Shown here one piece after another: positions 16,533-25,742 of a stretch of DNA of 64,000 nucleotides; the first letter of the stretch is position 1; each line of letters begins with the position of its first letter. A program made the position numbers and the translations under genes. The stretch is from Paenibacillus sp. GP183 (GTDB lineage Bacteria; Bacillota; Bacilli; Paenibacillales; NBRC-103111). Location: NCBI RefSeq assembly GCF_900104695.1, contig NZ_FNSW01000001.1:2170001-2234000 (forward strand). Reading direction: 5' to 3'. The notes beneath the pieces were generated by a model that did not search any database, was not told the DNA's origin, and saw only the letters and a program-made list of their open reading frames with translations.

Positions 16533-17554
16533 GTTACGAAATCCTGGGAATTACAGTGCTTTGGATTTTCCTGTACGGCTATCTCATCGTGGCTTCGATT
16601 GATTTTGGCGCCGGGTTCTTTAGTTATTTTGCCCATGTGACCGGTAAAAAGCATTTAGTTCAAAAGGTCATTGAGCGGTATCTCAATCCCGTGTGGGAAG
16701 TAACCAATGTGTTCCTTGTTTTCTTCTTCGTGGGGATTATCGGTTTCTTTCCGGAAACGGCCTATTACTATGGAACCTCTCTGCTCGTTCCGGGCAGCGT
16801 AGCGATCATCCTGCTTGCCATTCGGGGTGCCTATTATGCTTTCGGAAACTACGGTCAAAAACAAAACAGCTTGTACATCTTCCTCTATGGAGCAAGCGGT
16901 TTACTGATCCCTGCCTCTCTTTCGACCGTCCTGACTATTTCGGAAGGCGGGTTTATGACGGTAACGGACGGCAAAATTGTCTTCTTGTTCTCCAAGCTTT
17001 TCACAAGTACCTATTCCTGGTCGGTAGTCCTACTTGCACTCGTCAGCGTTCTTTACATTTCAGCCATGTTCCTAACTTATTATGCGGCAAAAGCGAAGGA
17101 TGACGGCGCGCTCATCATTGTTCGCGGTTATGCCCTGGGTTGGGCTCCACCAACGATACTTTGCAGCCTGCTCGTCTTCTTCGCGATCAATCAGCACAAT
17201 CCCGGTCATTATGCGAACATGCTGAGCCTCTCCTGGATGTTCGTGGCTTCCTTCCTTTGTTTCTTAATAGCCATTTACCTGGTATGGAACAAAACGGCAT
17301 ATGGCTGGGCGTTCATCCTGGTGATGCTGCAGTTTGCGTTCGCATTCTTTGGATATGGCGCCTCGCACCTGCCTTATGTACTGTATCCGTACATCACCAT
17401 ACATCGGAATATCACCAGTGACGCCATGGCGATTTCCTTGATTACAGCGTTTATCGCCGGCTTATGTCTGCTTATTCCGTCCATATATCTGCTGATGCGG
17501 CTTTTCCTCTTTAATGCCGGATATGTACAAGGCAACTCAAAGAAAGGAGATTGA
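16529..17554 (+). CDS. cydB: Cytochrome bd ubiquinol oxidase subunit II
   Basis: A protein of 341 residues with about eight or nine transmembrane helices. It starts MSYEILGITVLWIFLYGYLI and contains FGAGFFSYFAHVT and WEVTNVFLVFFFVG, typical of CydB. It stabilises the heme-bearing subunit I and carries no catalytic heme. The start overlaps the end of cydA by four bases, and the next gene cydS begins three bases after its stop. No cydCD transporter genes for oxidase assembly follow, unlike the B. subtilis cydABCD operon. Confidence 0.96.
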   Translation: MSYEILGITVLWIFLYGYLIVASIDFGAGFFSYFAHVTGKKHLVQKVIERYLNPVWEVTNVFLVFFFVGIIGFFPETAYYYGTSLLVPGSVAIILLAIRGAYYAFGNYGQKQNSLYIFLYGASGLLIPASLSTVLTISEGGFMTVTDGKIVFLFSKLFTSTYSWSVVLLALVSVLYISAMFLTYYAAKAKDDGALIIVRGYALGWAPPTILCSLLVFFAINQHNPGHYANMLSLSWMFVASFLCFLIAIYLVWNKTAYGWAFILVMLQFAFAFFGYGASHLPYVLYPYITIHRNITSDAMAISLITAFIAGLCLLIPSIYLLMRLFLFNAGYVQGNSKKGD

Positions 17555-17556
17555 TC

Positions 17557-17661
17557 ATGGAATTTTTTATGCTGATGATTGCCCCTTTTCTGGTGGCTGG
17601 AGCGTCCCTGCTCTTCTTGTTTATCTGGTTCAGCCGAGGTAACGATAAATCGCTTGATTAG
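17557..17661 (+). CDS. cydS: Cytochrome bd oxidase small subunit CydS/CydX-like
   Basis: A peptide of 34 residues: MEFFMLMIAPFLVAG, a continuous hydrophobic helix to FLFIWF, then a short polar tail (SRGNDKSLD). In Geobacillus a single-helix subunit of this size (CydS) binds next to the heme of subunit I. The start at 17557 has GGAG 7 bases upstream and follows the cydB stop by two bases, so it is expressed with the oxidase. Assignment rests on position, size and the I-A-P-F/M hydrophobic pattern. Confidence 0.85.
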   Translation: MEFFMLMIAPFLVAGASLLFLFIWFSRGNDKSLD

Positions 17662-17674
17662 CTGCCTAAATGCA

Positions 17675-17722
17675 AAAAAAGGCAGTCCCTGGTCAGATCA
17701 GACCTGTGGGATTGCCTTTTAC
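17675..17722. terminator. Bidirectional terminator, cyd operon and Gfo/Idh gene
   Basis: GGCAGTCCC (17681-17689) pairs with GGGATTGCC (17708-17716), with seven A before and four T after. It lies between the convergent cydS and oxidoreductase genes and can serve both. Confidence 0.8.
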
Positions 17723-17729
17723 TTATTTT

Positions 17730-18815
17730 TTACTGATTAAAATATACAGCCTTACCGGTCTTCGCCGACTCGTAAATCGCTTCAAGAATTTCCGATACTA
17801 CACATGCTTGTTCCGGTGTGACTATAGGGTCCGTATCATTCTCAATCGCTTGAATCCACATTCTCATTTCGAGATCAGCATCACTATCTTTCTTTCCATC
17901 ATAGAAAGCAACCCCGCCGGCCTTCAGCTCGACTTCAGTTGTATAAAGGCGGCTGTTATTCTCGCCGTTAATGCGAAGCCCGCCCTTCATGTCAGCTCCG
18001 CCTTCTGTACCGGAAAGGGAGCATTTGGCTTCATCCACTTCCAAACTGTTCAGCGCCCAGCTGGATTCCAGGATAATGGTCGCACCATTTTCCATCGTAA
18101 TCATACCGAACGCCGAGTCTTCCACTGTGAACTTCGCTGGATCCCAAGGGCCCCAGGCATTGGCGGCATTTTCGCGTTGGGACAGCTTGTGGTAAGAGGT
18201 ACCCAGTACGACCTTCGGCTTATAGTTGTTCATCATCCATAAGGTCAGATCGAGTGCATGCGTTCCGATATCGATCAGCGGGCCTCCGCCCTGTTTCTCT
18301 TCATCCAGGAAAACGCCCCAGGTGGGAACCGCGCGGCGGCGAATGGCATGAGCCTTGGCAAAATAAATCTCGCCGAGCTCCCCATCCTCACAGAGCTTAT
18401 GTAGATGTTGGCTGTCTGGACGGAACCGATTGTTATAACCGATCGTCAGCTTTTTGCCGGAGCGTTTTGCCGCTGCCACCATAAGACGGGCATCTGCCGC
18501 CGTTTTGGCCATCGGCTTTTCACACATTACATGCTTCCCTGCTTCCAGCGCAGCAATTGCAATTTCGGCATGAGCATCGTTCGGCGTACAAACATGGACG
18601 ATATCAATAGATGAGTCTTTCAAGACCTCTTTGTAGTTCTCATAAACTTTACTCTCACCTTTACCATACTTCTCTGCGGCTTCCTTTGCTTTTTCCACAA
18701 CGATATCGCAGAAGGCTACCATTTCTACATTCTTGAGCTTGCTTAAGCTGGGCATATGCTTGCCATTGGCAATTCCGCCGCAGCCGATAATCGCGATTCG
18801 ATACGTTTTTGACAT
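17730..18815 (-). CDS. Gfo/Idh/MocA-family oxidoreductase
   Basis: A protein of 361 residues. The N-terminal Rossmann fold has IAIIGCGGIANGKHMPS, and the catalytic EKP motif is in HVMCEKPMAKT. The C-terminal alpha/beta domain has GGGPLIDIGTHALDLTLWMM with the conserved D-x-x-x-H pair. Family members oxidise or reduce sugars, inositols or related polyols with NAD(P). The substrate is not determinable. The ATG at 18815 has GGAGG 11 bases upstream. It is divergent from an AraC-type regulator, which likely controls it. Confidence 0.88.
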   Translation of the reverse strand: MSKTYRIAIIGCGGIANGKHMPSLSKLKNVEMVAFCDIVVEKAKEAAEKYGKGESKVYENYKEVLKDSSIDIVHVCTPNDAHAEIAIAALEAGKHVMCEKPMAKTAADARLMVAAAKRSGKKLTIGYNNRFRPDSQHLHKLCEDGELGEIYFAKAHAIRRRAVPTWGVFLDEEKQGGGPLIDIGTHALDLTLWMMNNYKPKVVLGTSYHKLSQRENAANAWGPWDPAKFTVEDSAFGMITMENGATIILESSWALNSLEVDEAKCSLSGTEGGADMKGGLRINGENNSRLYTTEVELKAGGVAFYDGKKDSDADLEMRMWIQAIENDTDPIVTPEQACVVSEILEAIYESAKTGKAVYFNQ

Positions 18816-18998
18816 TATCTTATAATCCTCCTTCAAATTTTTAACCCCGATTAAATGGACTATCTGTAATCCCTGGCATTAAATAAGTCTTTTCATGTCA
18901 GGCTTCTCACACTACAATAAGTATAGACAAGTTTTCTCGAAAAGAATATTTATTATCTGGTGAAAGTTATATGCTATTTAGCCATTTGGAGGATCAAT

Positions 18999-19868
18999 GT
19001 GGAGATTTATAATGAAAAGATCAACTATGAAAATCCTTTTTTGTCCATGCACATCTTTCAATCAACCCGTAAACAGGATTGCATAGGAAGCTGGCATTAT
19101 CATAAGGAGCTGGAAATGCTCGTCGTGCTGGATGGCAAATTGGACGTCTACATCGAAGAAGAGCTGATTCAACTGCAGACCGACGATGTCGTGCTGATTG
19201 GCGCATCCGAGCTGCACAGAGATCGTTCCTGGAAGCTGTCGGGTCTGAATTATATCGTCTTTCAGTTTGACCTGGAGCACTATTTTGATGAGAGCACGAT
19301 TCCCTATTTGCGGTACTTTGCGGAGGCAGGGGTGTCGCTTAGCCAGCTGAATTACATCCTTCAGGATAATCTGTCCGCCAAGCAGGAGATTGTCGCCTTT
19401 GTGAAGGAGATTTACGCGGAATGGGCCGCCAAACAGCAAGGCTATGAAATCGCCGTGAGCATTTTGATCAAGAGAATCCTGTTGACGCTCCTCAGAAATG
19501 ATACCCGAAACGTGCTGGGCCACAAAAATCCTGCCGATTTGATCCGCTTGAAGCCCGTGTTTGCCTACATCGAGCAGAACCTGCATGCCCGAATCGGAGT
19601 TGAGGAAGCTAGCAAAGCGGTGAATATCAGCTACTACTATTTTGTGAAATATTTCAAAAAAGTACTCGGCATTTCCTTCATGGATTATGTCAATTTCAAA
19701 AAGATCAAAAAAGCCGAGAAAATCCTCCTGACCAAAGACATCAGCATCGCTCAGGTTGGAGAAGCCGTCGGGATGCCGAATATGGCGCATTTTTATAAAA
19801 TTTTCAAGAAGTTCAACCAATGCTCCCCCCACGAATTCCGCAAAAAAATGCTCGATTGGAGCCATTGA
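18999..19868 (+). CDS. AraC-family transcriptional regulator with cupin sensor domain
   Basis: A protein of 289 residues. The N-terminal AraC-type cupin has GSWHYHKELEMLVVLDGKLD and DDVVLIGASELHR. The C-terminal pair of HTH motifs has NISYYYFVKYFKKVLGISF and SIAQVGEAVGMPNMAHFYK, ending in the usual F-x-x-x-x-x-x-S-P-H-E-F-R-K. Such regulators usually answer to sugars. The GTG start at 18999 is set by TTGGAGG with 6 bases of spacing. It is divergent from the Gfo/Idh gene across 183 bp. Confidence 0.88.
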   Translation: MEIYNEKINYENPFLSMHIFQSTRKQDCIGSWHYHKELEMLVVLDGKLDVYIEEELIQLQTDDVVLIGASELHRDRSWKLSGLNYIVFQFDLEHYFDESTIPYLRYFAEAGVSLSQLNYILQDNLSAKQEIVAFVKEIYAEWAAKQQGYEIAVSILIKRILLTLLRNDTRNVLGHKNPADLIRLKPVFAYIEQNLHARIGVEEASKAVNISYYYFVKYFKKVLGISFMDYVNFKKIKKAEKILLTKDISIAQVGEAVGMPNMAHFYKIFKKFNQCSPHEFRKKMLDWSH

Positions 19869-19877
19869 ACACACAAA

Positions 19878-19918
19878 AAAGAGCTCGGGTTGCTTTAAAA
19901 AGCCCCCGCAGCTCTATT
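19878..19918. terminator. Bidirectional terminator between the AraC gene and phoP
   Basis: AGAGCTCGGGTTGCTTT and AAAGCCCCCGCAGCTCT form an imperfect stem with A-runs before and T-runs after it. It serves the convergent regulator and phoP genes. Confidence 0.7.
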
Positions 19919-20633
19919 ATTTTTTCACCGTATTCGTTACTAGTTTGTACCCCACACCGCGAATCGAGTCGATTTGCACGGATTGCTGATTCATTTCCAG
20001 CTTCTTGCGAAGAGAGCTTACATGCACATCGACTGTGCGCTGACCACCGATATAATCGAAGCCCCAGACGATATTCATCAGATCATCCCGGGTCACAACA
20101 ACACCCGGACGCTGCACCAGATAGAGCAGCACTTCGAATTCCTTGGGCCTAAGCGGAATCGAATCCCCGTTCAGGTTGACTTCATATTTCTCCGGATAAA
20201 TCTGCAAATCTCCCGCAGTTATCACCTTTTCCGTACCCTTCAGCTTGTCCGCAGCGGCTTCTTCCGACTGTGTCCTTCTGAGCACTGCCGATACGCGAGC
20301 CAGCAGCTCAGCTACACCAAATGGCTTCGTTATATAATCATCGGCGCCATATTTAAGACCTTGCACAACCTCTTCTTCTGCATTGCGGGCTGTAAGGATG
20401 ATGACAGGTGTTGCGTTTCCTTTTTGCCTTAGCTTGCTTAATACCTCAAAGCCGCTCATTCCCGGAAGCATGATATCAAGGATAAGCAAATCATAAGCCT
20501 GCTGCAGCGCTTCCTGTAATCCATCACCCCCATGATCGATCACCTTCGTGTCATAACCATCCTGCGACAGATTGTAAGAAAGCAGCCTTGCGAGTGTGGG
20601 TTCATCTTCAATCACCAAAATTTTTTGTGCCAT
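19917..20633 (-). CDS. phoP: OmpR-family response regulator, PhoP-like
   Basis: A protein of 238 residues. The receiver domain has the acidic pair ED near residues 9-10, the phospho-acceptor Asp53 (LILDIMLPGM) and Lys in YITKPFG. The C-terminal winged helix has PLRPKEFEVLLYLVQRPG and RTVDVHVSSLRKKLE. It is the partner of the kinase encoded just upstream. By family and its proximity to mdh it is the phosphate-limitation regulator PhoP, although WalR-like proteins are close relatives. GGGGGAT precedes the ATG. Confidence 0.88.
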   Translation of the reverse strand: MAQKILVIEDEPTLARLLSYNLSQDGYDTKVIDHGGDGLQEALQQAYDLLILDIMLPGMSGFEVLSKLRQKGNATPVIILTARNAEEEVVQGLKYGADDYITKPFGVAELLARVSAVLRRTQSEEAAADKLKGTEKVITAGDLQIYPEKYEVNLNGDSIPLRPKEFEVLLYLVQRPGVVVTRDDLMNIVWGFDYIGGQRTVDVHVSSLRKKLEMNQQSVQIDSIRGVGYKLVTNTVKK

Positions 20634-20696
20634 GGGATCCCCCGATTAAACAGAATAAAGAAATTAAACAACTTGATCATATCATGAATTTATAAA

Positions 20697-22496
20697 TTAA
20701 TGAATCACTGGCAGATCGATGATAAATTTCGTGCCCATGCCGACTTCACTTTCAACCCGAATCGTCCCCTTGTGCAGCTCGACCAGATGCTTCACGATCG
20801 ACAGGCCCAATCCAGTTCCGCCGGAAATTCGGGATCGCGCCTTATCCACCCGATAGAATCGCTCAAAGATTCGCGGTAAATCCTTCTTCGGTATCCCGAT
20901 CCCGGTATCCGAGACCACGATTCGGAGCCGCTCATACTCCCCGTCCATGTTCATGGAGATCTGCTCGACACGCACCTTAACCTTGCCGCCGTCCTGCGTA
21001 TAGCTGATTCCGTTGGAAAGCAAATTGATGAAAATCTGCCGCAGCCGATCCTCGTCCGCTTCCAAATAAACATCCTCATCGACCTCCGCACTCAGCACAA
21101 TGCCTTTCTTTTTAGCTTCCGTACTCATCATGTTAAGCGACTTCTCAATAAATTCCGCCATATGAACCGGGGAAAAATGCAGCGGGATCCGCTTCGATTC
21201 GATTTTGGAAAGCTCCAGAATGTCGCCAATCAAACGATTAAGCCGCTCGCTCTCGTCAAAAATAATCTGTAGAAACGATTTGGCCGTTTCTTTATCATTC
21301 AGCGCACCCGCCAGCAACGTTTCCGCAAATCCCTTCACCGCGGCTATCGGCGTCTTCAATTCATGCGACACATTCGCCACAAACTCGCTGCGCATCCGCT
21401 CCAGCCGGCGAACGGCCGTAATATCGTGCAGCACAATCAGCACACCTGACCATTCCTCGCCCACCTGCGAGATCGGGTTCAGGTTGATTTCCAAAATCCG
21501 CTCTGTCGGAAAATAAAAAATCATCTCATCGCGGATGTGTTCCCTTCCTTCAATACTCTCTTCGATCAGCTTGGTAAACTCAAATTGCTGCTTGGCTTCC
21601 TTATACTTTTTGCCAAGCAGCTCCTGGGAGGAGAATCCGAGAATTTCTTCTGCAGAGGGATTGAGCAGCACGATACGCTCTTCGCGGTCAATCATCATGA
21701 CCCCGCTCACCATATTTTCCAATACCCCGGTCAACCGGCTCTCGTTTTCCTGAATATGGTTCATTTGCAGCTGCAAGCTGTCGGCCATCACGTTAATCGC
21801 ATGTCCAAGCTGGCCGATTTCATCGTTGCTTTTCGTATTGACCCTGGCCTTATAATTCATGTCGGTGATTTGCTTCGCTACTCTTGTAATTTGTTCCATC
21901 GGTCTCGTAATGCTTTTGGCAATCCGGTAGCTGACATACGCCGCTATCAGGAGCAGCAGAAGCAGCCCGAGGATTAAGAAATACCACAACTGGCGAACAG
22001 CCGCGTCCACTTGCTCCAAACCGATCGCAAGCCTCAGATAACTGGTAATCTCCTTACCGTTCATAATCGGTATTGCTGCATAGAGCATATTTTCATTCAA
22101 CGTGTCGCTGTATCGTGTCTTAAAGCCATACCCCTCTGTGCGAGCTTGCTGAATTTCCGGAGTCTGCAGTTGATTGTCCATCATTGCGGGATCCTGATCC
22201 GAATCGCCAAGTACCTTGCCATCCGCGCGAATAAAAGTCAGAGTTGCCGACGTGAACTCCTTAATCCGCTTGGACTTCGCTGTATAAGTTTCAATTAACG
22301 CACTCTCCGGACCATTCAGACTCCAGTCCCCCGTCACCTCAATGATCTTAAGCTCCCGCGTCATATTATTTTGGAGTGCATTCATATGCGATTGCGCCAA
22401 CAATCTGGCCATAAAAATCCCTGCCGTCAGCATCGAGCAGGCAATCAGCACGGTTAAAATCAAAGTCAGCTTTAAACGGAACTTCATCATCCGCAT
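20697..22496 (-). CDS. phoR: Sensor histidine kinase, PhoR-like
   Basis: A protein of 599 residues: TM1 at about 9-31, an extracytoplasmic sensor domain, TM2 at 170-193, HAMP at 190-245, PAS at 255-360, then HisKA with the phospho-accepting His378 (FVANVSHELKTPIAAVKGF) and an ATPase domain with DTGIGIPKKDLPRIFERFY and GTGLGLSIVKHLVELH. The ATG at 22496 has GGAGG 9 bases upstream. It lies upstream of phoP on the same strand, the reverse of the B. subtilis phoP-phoR order, with 63 bp between them. Confidence 0.88.
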   Translation of the reverse strand: MRMMKFRLKLTLILTVLIACSMLTAGIFMARLLAQSHMNALQNNMTRELKIIEVTGDWSLNGPESALIETYTAKSKRIKEFTSATLTFIRADGKVLGDSDQDPAMMDNQLQTPEIQQARTEGYGFKTRYSDTLNENMLYAAIPIMNGKEITSYLRLAIGLEQVDAAVRQLWYFLILGLLLLLLIAAYVSYRIAKSITRPMEQITRVAKQITDMNYKARVNTKSNDEIGQLGHAINVMADSLQLQMNHIQENESRLTGVLENMVSGVMMIDREERIVLLNPSAEEILGFSSQELLGKKYKEAKQQFEFTKLIEESIEGREHIRDEMIFYFPTERILEINLNPISQVGEEWSGVLIVLHDITAVRRLERMRSEFVANVSHELKTPIAAVKGFAETLLAGALNDKETAKSFLQIIFDESERLNRLIGDILELSKIESKRIPLHFSPVHMAEFIEKSLNMMSTEAKKKGIVLSAEVDEDVYLEADEDRLRQIFINLLSNGISYTQDGGKVKVRVEQISMNMDGEYERLRIVVSDTGIGIPKKDLPRIFERFYRVDKARSRISGGTGLGLSIVKHLVELHKGTIRVESEVGMGTKFIIDLPVIH

Positions 22497-22537
22497 CTTA
22501 TATATCCTCCATCTCCTGCATAGCCAGAGATTACATA

Positions 22538-22573
22538 GAAAAAAGGGCTACTCTTCATAGTAACCCTTTTTTT
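22538..22573. terminator. Terminator downstream of fumarase
   Basis: AAAGGGCTACT and AGTAACCCTTT form a stem with a 6-base loop and long A and T runs on the two sides. It ends the minus-strand fumarase transcript before phoR. Confidence 0.75.
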
Positions 22574-22605
22574 TCAACAGTATCCAGTAAATTTATTGTA
22601 AAAGC

Positions 22606-24165
22606 CTAAACAAAAACGGGCTCTTTCAGAGCAGACAATTTTTGCAGGGAGTCCTTCTCTACCTCGGCATGCAGGCTGTTCCCCTGGGAGTCCATGGTGA
22701 CGATGGCCGCAAAACCTTCGGTTTGCAAATGCCACATCGCTTCAGGGACCCCGAATTCCATATAGTCTACGCCTTCTACCTTAGTGAAACACCTCGCATA
22801 GTACTGTGCAGCACCGCCTATGGCATTCAAATACACAGCGCCATGCTCCTGCAGCGCTTTTAACGTCTTAGGCCCCATTCCGCCTTTGCCGATTACAGCG
22901 CGGATGCCGAACTTCTTGATGATGTCGCCTTGATAAGGCTCCTCGCGGATGCTCGTCGTCGGTCCGGCCGCCATGACGTGCCATTCGCCGCTCTGATCCT
23001 TGCTCATCACCGGGCCGCAGTGGTACAGGGCGGCACCGTTCAAATCCACATCCGTATCATGATCCATCAGATACTTGTGTATCGCATCGCGGCCTGTATG
23101 CATCATGCCGTTGATGACCACCACATCGCCGACACGGAGGCTGCGAACCTGCTCCTCGGAAATTGGCGTCTGCAGCACAATTTCCCGGCGCTCCGGCTGC
23201 CCGGCGCTGTCGGCTCCGGCTGCCGCAGGCTCCGCCTGAGGTGTATGCATCGGCACATCCGTGCCGCTTTCATACACCCAGCTCTGGATAGCGCCCGTAG
23301 TCGCATCCAGAACCACGCCTTGGCGGCGATAGGCCCAGCAGTTGTAGGCCACAGAGACAAAAAAGCTGGCCGGGAGCCGGTTGGCTACGCCAACCTTACA
23401 GCCCAGCAGCGTCACCTGCCCGCCGAAGCCCATCGTACCGATGCCGAGTGTATTGGCGTGCTCAAGCACGTACGCTTCGAGCCTGCGAAGCTCGTCGATC
23501 GGGTTTACGTCTTCGACGTGGCGGAACAGCTGCTGCTTCGCAAGCTCATAGCCGCTCGTCCGGTCGCCGCCGATGCCGACACCGATAAAACCGGCGCTGC
23601 AGCCCTGGCCTTGCGCTTGATAGACCGCATGCATGATGCATTTGCGGATGCCATCCAGGTCGCGTCCCGCTTTGCCCAAGCCTTCAAGCTCAGTGGGGAG
23701 GCTGTACTGGATATTCTTGTTCTCGCAGCCGCCGCCCTTCAAAATCAGCTTCACTTCTACATCGTCCCGTTCCCATTGCTCAAAATGGATTACAGGCGTT
23801 CCAGGTCCCAGATTATCACCCGTATTCGCCCCGGTTAACGAATCTACCGAATTGGAACGCAGCTTACTATTTGCCGTAGCCTCGGCTACCGCTTCAAGGA
23901 TCTGCTTTTTCATAATGATTTGGTTTGCCCCAACGGGACAGTGTATAATAAATGTAGGCATGCCTGTATCCTGGCAAATTGGAGATACATTGCTTTCGGC
24001 CATTTGAATATTATCGGCAATTGTCGATAACGACAGGGCGGAACGCGTGCCTTGGTCCTCCCGCTCTTTCGCTGCTTGAACAGCACGCCTTACATCAGCG
24101 GGCAGATTTGTAGAAGTTTCTACAATGAGATCATACACACTCTTTTTAAAATATTGCATACCCAT
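22606..24165 (-). CDS. fumA: Class I fumarate hydratase, fused alpha and beta domains
   Basis: A protein of 519 residues. It interconverts fumarate and malate using an oxygen-sensitive [4Fe-4S] cluster. Cluster-ligand candidates include Cys64 (SPICQDTGMPTF), the Cys in GQGCSAGFIGVGIGGDR and the Cys in QVTLLGCKVG. The alpha domain is joined to the beta domain (GPTTSIREEPY, GKGGMGPKTL, GVPEAMW) by an alanine-rich linker of about 25 residues (PQAEPAAAGADSAGQPE). The frame extends 140 codons upstream but without family sequence. ATGs at 24165 and 24159 both follow AGGAG. Confidence 0.92.
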   Translation of the reverse strand: MGMQYFKKSVYDLIVETSTNLPADVRRAVQAAKEREDQGTRSALSLSTIADNIQMAESNVSPICQDTGMPTFIIHCPVGANQIIMKKQILEAVAEATANSKLRSNSVDSLTGANTGDNLGPGTPVIHFEQWERDDVEVKLILKGGGCENKNIQYSLPTELEGLGKAGRDLDGIRKCIMHAVYQAQGQGCSAGFIGVGIGGDRTSGYELAKQQLFRHVEDVNPIDELRRLEAYVLEHANTLGIGTMGFGGQVTLLGCKVGVANRLPASFFVSVAYNCWAYRRQGVVLDATTGAIQSWVYESGTDVPMHTPQAEPAAAGADSAGQPERREIVLQTPISEEQVRSLRVGDVVVINGMMHTGRDAIHKYLMDHDTDVDLNGAALYHCGPVMSKDQSGEWHVMAAGPTTSIREEPYQGDIIKKFGIRAVIGKGGMGPKTLKALQEHGAVYLNAIGGAAQYYARCFTKVEGVDYMEFGVPEAMWHLQTEGFAAIVTMDSQGNSLHAEVEKDSLQKLSALKEPVFV

Positions 24166-24249
24166 AAAGCTCCTCTCTCTAAATACCCATGTGAATCTAT
24201 TATAACATATGATCATTTTACTTCGAAGAATAAAAAGGAGCGGCCCTGG

Positions 24250-24834
24250 ATGACAAGTGACTTTTTTGCTTATATGTATCGACTTCGCTATATTGAACGC
24301 TGGAGTCTCATGCGTAATACGGTCAAGGAAAATGTGGCCGAGCATTCTTTCCATGTAGCCATTCTGACTCATGCGCTCTGCACCATTGCCAATGAGGTTT
24401 TCAAGAGAGACATTGCTACGAATGAAGCGGTTTCCATGGCACTCTTTCACGATGTGACCGAAGTGTTCACAGGGGACATCCCCACACCGGTCAAGCATCA
24501 AAATCCCGAAATACTTTCCAATTTTCGCAAAATTGAAGAGATTTCCGCAGATAAGCTGTTCTCGATGCTTCCTCCGGAGCTTCAACCTATGTATAAGCCC
24601 TTGGTCACTGGCAAATCAGATCAAACCGAGCTCCGACGCTTTGTAAAAGCCGCTGATCTCCTGGACGCATACCTCAAATGTGTGACCGAGCTATCAGCCG
24701 GAAATCGCGAATTCGGGACCGCAAAAAAACAAATCGAGCAGACCATTCAAGAGATGGCCATGCCCGAAGTGAATTATTTTCTGACTCATTTGGCACCAAG
24801 CCTGGAAAAAACACTTGATGAATTATCCCATTAA
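24250..24834 (+). CDS. 5'-deoxynucleotidase, YfbR-like HD-domain protein
   Basis: A protein of 194 residues with the HD phosphohydrolase signature: His32 (ENVAEHSFHVAILTH) and His67-Asp68 (ALFHDVTEVFTGDIPTP). RLRYIERWSLMRNT matches the N-terminal helix of YfbR-like dNMP phosphatases, which recycle deoxynucleoside monophosphates. The ATG at 24250 has AAGGAG upstream and is divergent from fumA across 84 bp. No operon partner is seen. Confidence 0.87.
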   Translation: MTSDFFAYMYRLRYIERWSLMRNTVKENVAEHSFHVAILTHALCTIANEVFKRDIATNEAVSMALFHDVTEVFTGDIPTPVKHQNPEILSNFRKIEEISADKLFSMLPPELQPMYKPLVTGKSDQTELRRFVKAADLLDAYLKCVTELSAGNREFGTAKKQIEQTIQEMAMPEVNYFLTHLAPSLEKTLDELSH

Positions 24835-24858
24835 GCTACTTATGTATACCTTCATCGA

Positions 24859-25287
24859 TTAGCCGAATACAGCAGGATGGGTCATTATATATACAATGAA
24901 CAAGATAAGAATAGCGGAAAGCCAACTGAAGGTTTGCACTTTGGATGCAGGTACGGATGTACTGCTGTCTGCTTTACTGGCGTCAAGCATTTTTTTCAGG
25001 CTGGAACCCATGATCCCAGATGTTGCACCAATAGCCAATACCAGGATAATGGCCGTTATCATAAAGGCAACAGATACCCCTGCTGTTGAAATCATGGCTC
25101 CGCCCGTCAGCAATGCGACAACCAAAGCAATCTGCCCAACTCGATTTAATGTAATTAGAAGACTGACATTACTTTGCTGCTCCAGCCCGGAAAGTGCTGC
25201 TGCGCGACCGGAAAGAAACGGAAGTACCAGATAAGAACCCATCAATATGGCAGAAATTACATGCAAAAATAACATAACACTGTTCAT
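24859..25287 (-). CDS. Four-helix integral membrane protein of unknown function
   Basis: A protein of 142 residues with four predicted membrane helices (residues 3-25, 50-70, 72-95 and 120-138). The opening MNSVMLFLHVISAILMGSYL resembles DUF2269-type small membrane proteins. No catalytic motif is present. The start at 25287 has GGAGG 6 bases upstream. It converges with the YfbR-like gene. Confidence 0.7.
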   Translation of the reverse strand: MNSVMLFLHVISAILMGSYLVLPFLSGRAAALSGLEQQSNVSLLITLNRVGQIALVVALLTGGAMISTAGVSVAFMITAIILVLAIGATSGIMGSSLKKMLDASKADSSTSVPASKVQTFSWLSAILILFIVYIMTHPAVFG

Positions 25288-25418
25288 GCGACGCCTCCAA
25301 AGTTTTTATGAATTGGTTTTCTTTAGTATAACCGAAATGAAACATGAAGGACAACAGGCTCCTTCCAACCCAACCCAACACCTATCCAGTCCAGTCCCAT
25401 CTCAGTTCATTTCCAAGT

Positions 25419-25592
25419 TCAAATCTCATCCATTTCATTTATACAACGAGGTCGGGGGTTACCTTCTTTATATATGTTTAATAGCTTTTCTGAGCTATCT
25501 ACAATTAGTCCATGAAGGAAATTATTATCCCAGCTATCACAATGCCTCTTTTCATATTCTAAATATTGATTTGTATGTATCTCAGAATTCAT
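25419..25592 (-). CDS. Possible small protein or gene remnant
   Basis: A frame of 57 codons, MNSEIHTNQYLEYEKRHCDS through to RPRCINEMDEI, with AAGG 9 bases before the ATG. I recognise no family. The rest of 25288-25742 holds a CCAACCCAACCCAAC-like low-complexity patch near 25367 and the mdh terminator. The 20 bases ATTCTGAGATACATACAAAT at its start recur with one change near 44200, so it may be part of a degraded repeat rather than a gene. Confidence 0.25.
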   Translation of the reverse strand: MNSEIHTNQYLEYEKRHCDSWDNNFLHGLIVDSSEKLLNIYKEGNPRPRCINEMDEI

Positions 25593-25684
25593 TAAAAATA
25601 CCTTCACAACCCAAAAAGCTGCCGTTTGACTAAAATCATATAGGAGTTTCCTAACTCTCGATGCAATCGTCCAAGATTACATGT

Positions 25685-25732
25685 AAAAAACCCGGCCCCC
25701 TTTGCGTTTGCAAAGTGGCCGGGTTTTGTTTA
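25685..25732. terminator. Terminator downstream of mdh
   Basis: AACCCGGCC pairs with GGCCGGGTT around a GC-rich loop containing a second small stem (CTTTGC/GCAAAG), with flanking A-runs and T-runs. It ends the citZ-icd-mdh transcript. Confidence 0.8.
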
Positions 25733-25742
25733 ATCGCTGCTA

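Noticed and set aside
22930-23838. Long plus-strand ORF opposite fumarase
   Set aside because: It is a shadow frame in a GC-rich coding region. The minus-strand fumarase explains the sequence.
22606-24585. 659-residue version of fumarase
   Set aside because: The first 140 residues show no family sequence and overlap the divergent YfbR-like gene. Ribosome binding site and homology favour a start at 24165 or 24159.
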